Assembly: GCA_024509875.1 (NCBI GenBank)
Contig: JAMPIV010022926.1
Span: 152,501-216,500, forward strand
Origin: Oreohelix idahoensis
Lineage: Eukaryota > Mollusca > Gastropoda > Stylommatophora > Oreohelicidae
Direction: 5' to 3'
Length of the DNA stretch: 64,000 nucleotides
Shown here piece after piece: positions 55,471 to 64,000 of the stretch (its first letter is position 1; each line of letters begins with the position of its first letter). Both the position numbers and the translations under genes were made by a program. A model generated the notes under the pieces. The model made no database searches, was not told the DNA's origin, and saw only the letters and a program-made list of their open reading frames with translations.

Positions 55471-56075
55471 GCGCGTGTCCAAAATGAAAGAGCTTGCGGT
55501 CTAGAATAATTTGATTTCTAACTATATCAATTTTATTTCTTTTAAATAAAAGTTTGACTCTTTTTAGCGAGCCACACTCCGTTCATCCTAGACATAGGGT
55601 CGATCGGCTATATTAGGGCGCATGTAGAAATTTAAAAGACCATGCGTTCTGTTTTAGTAAATTCTGTGTCAGTTGTTTTTTTTAAAATAGACTTTTCCTT
55701 CGTTTTGGCGACGTGTAGCCTTTTCAACATAGACTTTTAGGGTGCGTTGGTTACGTCAGGGCTCATGTCCAAATATAAAAGACATTACCGTCTGGAAACG
55801 TGTCTGTTTAGAATTTTTTTCTATTAATTTATCTCTTATGGCGAGGCCTCGCTCCGTTCAACCAAGGCACAGGGTCAATCGGTTAAATTAGGGCGCATGT
55901 CTAAATAAAAACAATCGTGTGGTTTAATTTAATATGGCCTCAGCAGGATATGTTTTTATAATAAAACTTTTCACCGTTTTAGCGAGGCGCGTCCCTTCAA
56001 CCTAGACACAGGGTCGTTGGTTATATTGGGGCGTATGTCCAAATAGAAAAGGCCTTGCGGTTTGTTTCAGTGCAC
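55470..56075 (+). repeat. About 140-bp satellite array, 4-5 units
   Basis: Units begin GGGCGCATGTCCAAAT-like at about 55473, 55617, 55759, 55888 and 56030. Each contains a GCGAGGC(C/G)(T/C)CGCTCCGTTCA-like block, then (A)GACACAGGGTC and a GGTTATATTAGG junction. Units are 130-145 bp and well diverged. Single relatives occur at 44880-45012 (inverted) and 47325-47370. Confidence 0.82.
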
Positions 56076-57137
<1,062 letters not shown>

Positions 57138-57403
57138 TCAGCATCTTCTTTTTCACTCCTTATGGTGCTACCGTAGCAGATATCTCCCTTCCAGAAGTCA
57201 GCTTATAAGAATGGACTCATGCAGATGTTTTTACGGTAGCAATTTGTTTTACAAGATGAGGAGGTTGCCAGTACCATACACAATGTTGGTACTTTCATAC
57301 TGACTAATCCAAGTTACGTATACTACAACTGCAAGACCACAGGAAGTTTATTGGTTGCAGGCAGAGCCAGACATAGGGATGTTTCAATAAGGTTCGAAGT
57401 CTC

Positions 57404-57405
<2 letters not shown>

Positions 57406-57439
<34 letters not shown>
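57406..57439. repeat. C homopolymer of 34 bases
   Basis: Uninterrupted C run. Its length may be unreliable because of sequencing or assembly. Confidence 0.95.
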
Positions 57440-57440
<1 letters not shown>

Positions 57441-57604
57441 TGCCGTACTGTATTGTTCTCTTAAGTTAGTTGCTTATCCTTTACAGGACGTGGCAATCAA
57501 CCGCAGCTTTTATTGGCTGTTTGTGATTTTTCTAGGCAATTTTTTCATCCAGTAGTTTGCCATTGCTTTCTGAACGGTACGGCGCTTATACCATTGTTAA
57601 AAAT

Positions 57605-57712
57605 CCACACAAAGCGATCTGCTACCAAACCGCCTGCAGCAGGTTTCGAACCTGGTATGTCTGGATTATGAAACTGCGTTCATATCCATTAGGCCACAGA
57701 CGCCGACATTGT
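57605..57712 (-). ncRNA. tRNA-like sequence, probably SINE-derived pseudo-tRNA
   Basis: On the minus strand GTGGCCTAATGGATATG resembles an Arg-type tRNA A-box region, and ACCAGGTTCGAAACCTG gives a perfect B-box and T-arm. The putative acceptor strands do not pair well and the anticodon stem is poor, so a functional tRNA gene is unlikely. Confidence 0.45.
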
Positions 57713-58324
57713 TCTCTTATGAGGGTTAATTTCATATTAGTTAGTTGGATACCGCTCAAGAGCAAGCACTGGTTGAGGCTTCCTGCAAGAGGTCAATTGC
57801 AATGGCTCGGAAAGAGCGGAAAATGACAGAAAGAAGAAGGATACTGCATTACAACAGCAACTGCTAATACTTCTGCCGCCACTACCAGAATGACCTCTAC
57901 CGTTACTACCACAGCTACATCTTCCTTTACTCATGCTTCTCTGCCTCTGGGCTTCATTCTTCCTCGTTCGTCTGCTATGATTAATTACAATGGCGGGAAG
58001 GTAAATAAATGCACCAAAAACAAACAAAACCTGTCACCGAGTTAGCTAGCAGCAGACGGCATATGAAGTCATAAAGGTCATGACCGCACTGTTGACTTCA
58101 TAGACTAAATATCAGTCACATTACTTCATTATGGCCTCGACATACACCCAAGGAAAAGTCGTAAACTAATACGCTCTTGTTTGTCCATATAAATAGAGTT
58201 GTCATGGATAGAGGCAGTCTGGCCGTCCACCCTGACCTCGCATGCTCTACTTTCAGGTTAACGAGCTTCTCAAACCAGGTCCTTCGCGCACTAAAGTGAC
58301 ACATAAACACAAAAGTAGAATCCC
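57713..58324. other. Unassigned sequence
   Basis: Short frames only. I see nothing recognisable. Confidence 0.35.
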
Positions 58325-58530
58325 ATAGTGGAAATTATGTTGAGGGAGTGAAATGTTAGAGATTTCACCATACTAGGTCCAGCTTTCTTAGAGGTGGGAG
58401 GACCTGTTCCCTTCCTCGTTGTCGTTTACTTCCCTGACTCAAGAGCACAGTCACGTGACCAGTTATAAGTTGGTAGACTGGCGCGTGAAGCTACCAGGTT
58501 TCGATTCCGGAACCTGTAGTTATGCTGCCA
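58325..58530 (-). mobile_element. SINE family 2, second copy
   Basis: Minus-strand order: head with GGTTTCGATTCCGGAACC region reversed in plus at 58496-58515, body with the GGTCC(A/T)CC...CTGGACC pair, and a 3' part with TCACTCCCTCAACATAATTTC. Diverged relative to 46990-47230. Confidence 0.65.
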
Positions 58531-58902
58531 GAGAAAAGCGCGGTAAAAGTCGACGACAAAAGACATGGTCCGCCATGTTGCCCCATATTGCCAGACTCAG
58601 ACTGGCTATCTATATTTACCTTATAGAAAACCTTAAACTAATCCCAATTTTTTCGAGCTTTGTCAAACTTAATAACGGCCGACAGAGAATAATGCAGTTT
58701 TTAAAATAAAAACCAACAAAAATTTTAATTGACGCGGAAATGTAGCGTGTTTGGCCAATATACTAGTATAGTGTTTTAACATTTTGACGATGCAGTTAAG
58801 TCATTACAACATTTATTCGAAAACAACAGTTAGGCTCCGATTCTTACAATAGCACCAAACAGTTGCAATGGCAATCTGTTTCTTGCTTTTATCTTAACTG
58901 AT
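58531..58902. other. Unassigned sequence
   Basis: AT-rich. Nothing was recognised. Confidence 0.35.
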
Positions 58903-59109
58903 TGTGACGGTATTGCCTCCCCTGCTTTGCAGTAGTGGTCCAACAGTGGACACAACTCAAGAGTATCTAATATGGGATTCAAAGGTATCTACCTTCACAC
59001 AAGATCACTCATGGCAGAGATGTAGATAGAAGGGTGATGTTCTATTACAAACGGAGTCTTTACAAGATATTCAGAATAAGCGAGTATAATACTGCTTTGG
59101 CTGAGTATG
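58903..59109 (+). repeat. LTR-B family, 5' 207 bp only (copy 3)
   Basis: TGTGACGGTATTGCCTCCCC, then TTTGCAGTAGTGGTCCA and ATCACTCATGGCAGAGATGT, matching the starts of the solo LTRs at 32094 and 37416. It is cut at 59110, where an LTR-A fragment begins. Confidence 0.8.
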
Positions 59110-59500
59110 TGTCGTAAATTTATTTGAGAGGAAGAGTCTTGGAAATCGTGGTCCTGTTTAGAGTGGAGAATGATGGAAAAGGCTATGTTATAGTAAGGAA
59201 TTTAGAAGTAAATAGTTGATTCACAGAGTGCTGGGAAGAGTAAGGACAGACTGTTTTACGACAATTTGCCTCTCAATTCTACTACAAAAAAACTCTTCTG
59301 GACAAACAATTATTTGCCAGTTTCCAGACTCACAACTGCGCTCACACCGATTTGGTGCTTCAGACATACAGACGCACGTGAATACAAACTACGATAACGA
59401 ATATGGGAAAGTTTGGGTTTGGGCCTGCCAACACAAATGCTAAAAGTTTTATTCCTTTTATTTAGCATTAAAAAAATCAAGTCACAAACAATTACACTGA
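59110..59500 (-). repeat. LTR-A family, inverted 3' fragment
   Basis: Starts TGTCGTAAATTTATTTGAGA, the reverse complement of the LTR-A 3' terminus, and follows that LTR for about 390 bp (TTATTTGCCAGTTTCCAGAC, GCTCACACCGATTTGGTG) with clear divergence. It is therefore an older copy than 15341-25401. The match fades at about 59500. Confidence 0.75.
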
Positions 59501-59679
59501 CTAACAAAAAAAAAATTTTTCTCTAACATTTCTATGTTTTTCTGGTCAATTTTAATGCGCTGTTTTTAAATCTGCAAACCGTTTTTCTCTATCAGGTCGG
59601 GATCTCTAGAAATACGCAATTGAAGTTTTTTAACAACGTATACAGTATTACAACATCATTTGTACAAGAAGTATAACAG

Positions 59680-61390
59680 TTATGTAGGCTTGAATTTCTT
59701 TGCAGTCGACTTTCGTCGGTGAATGGCATGTGGTACATCGCGATGAAGCATCCAACAATAATCGGCAAGCATGGTCACATTCCACCGTCCTTGATAACGT
59801 GACTCCATTACGGCGATATCTTGATGGAATCGTTCTCCATGTTCATCGCTGACTTCGCCAAGGTTGTCAGGGAAAAAGTCAAGATGCGAATCGAGCAAAT
59901 GGATTTTGAGGGACATGTTACAGCCCACAATTCTGTATGCATCTATGCACTGCTTAACAATATGCACATAGTCGACAGATTTGTGATTTCCCAGAAAGTT
60001 ATCGACGATCGATTTGAATGCCATCCATGCGCGAAGTTCACTACCATGTATCAAGTTCTCGAATTGTTTGTCTGCAATAACTTTCCTAATCTGAGGTCCT
60101 ACAAAGATACCTTCCTTTATCTTTGCATCGCTAACTTGCGGAAACTTTTCTCGAAGATAAGTGAAAGTTTTGCTCGTTTTATCTAACGCTTTTACGAAAT
60201 TCTTCATGAGCCCCAACTTTATATGTAACGGTGGTAAAATGATGCTGTCTTTGTTAACTAATGGCTCGTGTATTACATTTTTATGCCCGAGCTGCATACG
60301 ATCCCTGATAGGCCACACCTTTCTTGCATAATGTTCCTGTCTGTTGCGGCTGTCCCATTCACATAGCAAGCAACAAAATTTAGTATACCCAGTCTGCATG
60401 CCCGTGAGAATTGCAATGACCTTTAGGTCTCCACAAATCCACCATTGGTAGTCATTGTACTTTATTTTTGCCAAAAGTATAGCCATATTGTCATAAGTTT
60501 CTTTCATATGAACAGAGTAGGCGACTTGAATTGATGAAAATAAATTTCCATTATGCAATAACACGGCTTTTAGACTAGTCTTGGAAGAGTCGATGAAAAG
60601 TTGCCATTCGTTGACTATGTGCTCATGACCGAGGTGCACCATTAGACCTTTTACATCTTTGCAATAGCAAATGTCATCATCAATCTCAAAGTATTGAACA
60701 AGTTCTCTGTGTCTATGACGAAATTTAGATATCGGAGTATTGGGCGCTAAAAGATTCCATTCTTTGAGTCGCGAACCGAGTTATTCCGCTTGTCCTTTGG
60801 TGAGAGCGAGATCACGTATTAAATCTTAAAGTTCTGAATGGTTAATTAAGTGAACACCATCATTCACCGGTACATAATCCGAGTCAGAATTAGTTTCTAA
60901 AGCAGGTAAAATATCACTTTCTGATGGTTCATTCACGTCCAACGGATATTGTTCTGGTGGAACTGGGATCGGACACGTGATTGGATCATGAGGCACTGGT
61001 TTCGAAACCGATTCAATATTTGGATAAACCACAGACTTTCTAGTTTTAAAAGTAAAACCATAGATATTTGTCAAGCAGAAGTAACAATCAGTAGCGTGAT
61101 TTGTCGGTTCACGCCATATTACTGGCACTCCAAAAGGCATCGACTTATGCTTCGGCGATTTTCGTAACCAACCTGCCAATGTATTTGCACAAGTCGAACA
61201 AACTGCATTTGGCTTCCAAGATTTATTTGCATCATCACCCTTTCGAATCGAAATAAAGTTTATATGCTTTCTTTAGCAATGGTGTAAAGTTTTTCTGGTG
61301 AACACGATCGGTAAAATATCCGTACACGTAACAGAACAGATCAGCCGAATTTCTACAACTTCAAGAAGCCATATTTCACTCAGAATTATT
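59680..61390 (-). pseudogene. Recurrent uncharacterised animal protein family, probably transposon-derived, broken
   Basis: The minus strand carries, in order: CYVYGYFTDRVHQKNFTPLL (about 61330), NAVCSTCANTLAGWLRKSP, KSMPFGVPVIWREPTNHATD and CYFCLTNIYGF (Cys pairs that may bind zinc), a Pro-rich linker, LALTKGQAE-stop-LGSRLKEWNLL (stop near 60780), then an open 320-codon block with WQLFIDSSKTSLKAVLLHNG, YQWWICGDLKVIAILTG, KFCCLLCEWDSRNR, LPPLHIKLGLMKNFV, NMSLKIHLLDSHLDFFPDN and VSDEHGERFHQDI. I recognise this as a family seen repeatedly in insects, cnidarians and molluscs with no assigned function. Breaks: a frameshift near 61250, the in-frame stop at about 60780, and a stop after HSEL near 60826. 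Asp in FIDSS and CGDLK and Glu in EHGERF could be RNase H-like catalytic residues, which is speculation. Confidence 0.7.
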
Positions 61391-62568
61391 TCAAAATACA
61401 GTAACTATTTGAAATATAACGTAACATATGTCATGCATCTTTTAGCAGTATAAAAAGTAGAATTATTTTGCATTTTATTAATTTTTTAAAAGTTATATAG
61501 TAAAAATGAAACGGAGCAAATAACGGTTTCCCAAAAATATATTTATTTACAAATATCTTAAGAACCCGACGTGATAGAGATAAACGGATTTCAAATTTGA
61601 AATCAGCGCAGGAAACTGACCTAAGAACACTTATTCTTAATATAAGAAAGAAAAATGTTGTTTGTCAGTGTTATCAATTTACATGCAGAAATCGAAGTTT
61701 CAAAATACAAAAAAAAAAAGGAGGGTGGGGGGTTGTTGAAGAGTAGTGTTCAATATGCCCTTCCCTCTTGTACAGAAAAATGGAAAAAGGAACCCGGTCA
61801 AAATGACAGGTAGTTAACAGAAGTAGATAAGTTAACCCAACAGTCAATTAATCTATCCTGAAAAGAGGGATTAGGAAACTAGTCCTATTATCTTTAACTG
61901 TTTTCCCTTCTACTATGCAGACTAGGAAGGGGAAATAACAGAGGTTAAGAAATCCCACTTATAAAGTGAACCATGTAAGGAATAACTAACAAAGTGTCTA
62001 CCAGGTACAGCAATTAAAATAGTTGCACATAAATCTCCTTTTATAGTGCGTTTCAAAAAGGTCGGTCGACGATTGACTTCAAATATCTCCATATTCCTTG
62101 CACTGATAAACATGATTTTTTGCATGTAGTCTTATATTTTCAATGTCCCAAAGGTTTTATAAAATTAAATGTTGTAGGTAGTGTGCTTTTCTTGCAACGG
62201 CTAATTTCTTTGATCTTTTTTAACGAAGTAATTATTTTGTCCTGGAAGAAAATAATGTACCGTAAATGAAGGAAGGTGCGTATTTTCGGCATAGGCGTCT
62301 ATACAATTCGAATGTTAGAGGGGTTTGTTAACTGATTACTACGAGAGGTCCTTTTTTATTTCTTCGAAATATTTGAGAGAAAAATAACGCCTATTCGTTG
62401 TAAATGTTCCTTTTTATACTAAAAAGTGAATGGATGCATGAAGAGGTGAAAGTACTGTGTATGTTAAGTATAGTAGTGAAATCGCGGAGATAAAAAGGAA
62501 ATGAATTGGTTTACATATACACATAGATGGAGGAGAAAACATATAAAAAATATAAGGTATTTACACAC
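61391..62568. other. AT-rich flank of the IS630-type element
   Basis: No coding sequence was recognised (the minus-strand frame at 61922-62125 shows no motif). At 62255-62300 TACCGTAAATGAAGG and GGCATAGGCGTC may belong to a terminus of the adjoining transposon, because GCATAGGCGTATCTTGCGGTA occurs inverted near 63870-63890 (quoted here as the 20-mer GCATAGGCGTATCTTGCGGT). The match is short. Confidence 0.35.
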
Positions 62569-63846
62569 TTATTCCGAGTCAGACGAGTCTAACATATTGA
62601 TGACTATTCTCGGCTGAACGAACGACAGTCCATCTTTTTTCCTATAGTCATTTTTCTCTTTTAAGATGTGATCTTCACATTTACACCAATAATCTTTGTC
62701 TATCTGCGAGAGGGCGGCATATGTTAGTTCTTTCATATTGCATAGTTTGAAAGTTTTATTTTCAGCTGCCACCTGTCCTTTAACTTTTGCCCAAACGAGT
62801 TCAATTGGGTTTAAATGTGAATAATAAGGTGGCAGTCTCAAACACGTATGACCATGAAGTTGAATCAACTTGTCTATATGAAAGATCTTGGTCTTTTGGG
62901 ATTTCTTAACAAGGGACAGTAATTCAGGTTTCAGAAACCCCTCGTTAAATGGAATGTCTTCTTTTTTGAGCCAAATCTTTATAGCATCTTTTGTACTCGA
63001 AGATGTCGGGATTTTGTCTTCTTCTGCCACAGCGTTGTAGTATGATGCGTTGTCCATTATCAGACAGGATGGTCTGTCTAGGGACGGAAGAAGAGTATTT
63101 TCAATCCACTCTTTAAATATGTTACCGTTCATCTCGGTATGATAGTCCCGGTTGTCCGTATAATTGGAAGTGAAAATAAGTTCAGCATTTTTTACTAGCC
63201 CATTATGTCTGCTGCCTGCATGTGCCATTATCAGACGTTGTCATTTTCCACTGGGTACACATCTTTTAATCTTTCCATCTGATAACTGCCATTCCTTTTC
63301 CCTTGTGTGGTGAGCATTGATCCAAGTTTCATCCACATACACAATATCATAATCTTGATTACGCATTTCCCGTACTTCACGTAAATATTTACTTCTCATA
63401 GATACTAAGTGCGGCTTCTCGCAGATGACGTTTCTTCCACTAGCGTACTTCCTAAACGTAAAGCCAATGCTTCTAACAGTTCTCCATAATGTTGATTTCG
63501 ACACATCAATGTCATTGTGTGTTCTCGGTCGAATTTTCAGTTTTCTTAGTGTCACAGTTTCTTTGGAATTAAACATTCTACAAATCTCTCTTCTAATCAC
63601 ACCCCTGTCAAAACTATCTACTACTTCCTTTCTTCCTTGCGTCCTGGTATTGATTGAACTGAGAATTCCATTAGATTTGAGTAACTGATAAAATGAGCGT
63701 TTACTTAAACCCAAAGCGTGAATAGTTCTCTTTTCAGGATTTGAGAGACTCCGATACAGTTTACCACGCTTAGCTTCTCTGCAGAAATATTTATACATCT
63801 TCACTGCCATTGTATGCAGTGTAAGGAACGTGACTTTCATACCCAT
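62569..63846 (-). pseudogene. IS630-Tc1-mariner superfamily transposase, DD83E (Sailor-like), one internal stop
   Basis: Cut-and-paste transposase in one frame apart from a single TGA at 63241-63243 (after CVPSGK). The N-terminal part (63846-63244) has helix-turn-helix character (KRTIHALGLSKRSFYQLLKS, DVSKSTLWRTVRSIGFTFRK). First catalytic Asp is in DYDIVYVDETWINAHHT. After the stop, MAHAGSRHNGL leads to the second Asp in SCLIMDNASYYN and the catalytic Glu in SHLNPIELVWAKVKGQ, with 83 residues counted between them. That spacing is far above the 34-41 of Tc1/mariner families and close to the DD82E Sailor group. Length is about 425 codons. The true start may be the M at 63846 or a nearby one. 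TIRs are not clearly resolved. Confidence 0.8.
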
Positions 63847-64000
63847 TGTATTACAGACCTAGAATACCGCAAGATACGCCTATGCACGGTAATACACAAT
63901 CAGTAGAATGGTAACTGAACACACCGGAAGGATCAATGTAAGGTGCAAAACAGTGCGGTAGTGAGCTGATACACCGGGAAAATCATTTGAAATGCGTTCA
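63847..64000. other. Upstream flank of the IS630-type transposase
   Basis: Contains CAAGATACGCCTATGCACGG near 63868, possibly part of a terminal inverted repeat, and AT-poor flank to the window end. Nothing else was seen. Confidence 0.3.

Noticed and set aside
57605..57712. Functional tRNA-Arg gene
   Set aside because: A good B-box but poor acceptor and anticodon stems. More likely SINE-derived.
59821..60186. Plus-strand 121-codon frame
   Set aside because: Antisense shadow of the conserved minus-strand protein.

Overview
The window is animal (metazoan) nuclear DNA, probably from a mollusc or a related lophotrochozoan. The evidence is AT-rich DNA with long (TA)n, (CT)n and minisatellite tracts, tRNA-derived SINEs, several non-LTR retrotransposon types, a spliced piggyBac transposase gene, and no bacterial-style gene packing. 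The phylum-level guess comes from the flavour of the repeats, not from a host gene. I see no convincing intact host protein gene. Almost all recognisable coding sequence belongs to mobile elements, most of them broken.

Layout. 1-3082: a piggyBac element with an intron and frameshifts, ending in AGGG-TTAA. 3083-4046: a 964-bp miniature element with 206-bp, nearly perfect terminal inverted repeats, flanked by TTAA on both sides. 4051-10682: remains of a larger element that shares the miniature's right subterminal sequence. It has a duplicated leader, a C2H2 zinc-finger gene and pieces of a large protein of a type that elsewhere carries a B-family DNA polymerase. 11568-13301: a 5'-truncated RTE-like LINE with an open reverse transcriptase and a 12-bp target duplication. 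13997-15220: a decayed Tc1-type element inside a (TA)n tract. 15341-25401: a complete 10-kb LTR retrotransposon with 2.4-kb LTRs and the unusual order protease-integrase-reverse transcriptase-RNase H (Gmr1-like). 25413-31730: mostly unrecognised DNA with LINE 3' fragments and minisatellites. 31739-36295: a LINE with a 5' inversion (twin priming), inside which a 2.6-kb solo LTR of a second family has inserted. 37020-40016: an RNase H-bearing fragment split by a second solo LTR of that family. 40017-59500: mostly non-coding, with SINEs, satellites and LINE fragments. 59680-61390: a broken gene of a recurrent uncharacterised animal family. 62569-63846: an IS630/Tc1-superfamily transposase (about DD83E, Sailor-like) interrupted by one stop codon.

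How it fits together. The genes do not form a pathway. The window is a record of nested insertions, and several relative ages can be read directly: LTR-B entered the inverted LINE, an LTR-A fragment entered a third LTR-B copy, and a SINE entered a tandem array. The most unusual items are the TTAA-flanked foldback element with its possible polymerase-coding relative, the reversed pol order of the LTR element, and the two long solo LTRs with clean 5-bp target duplications.
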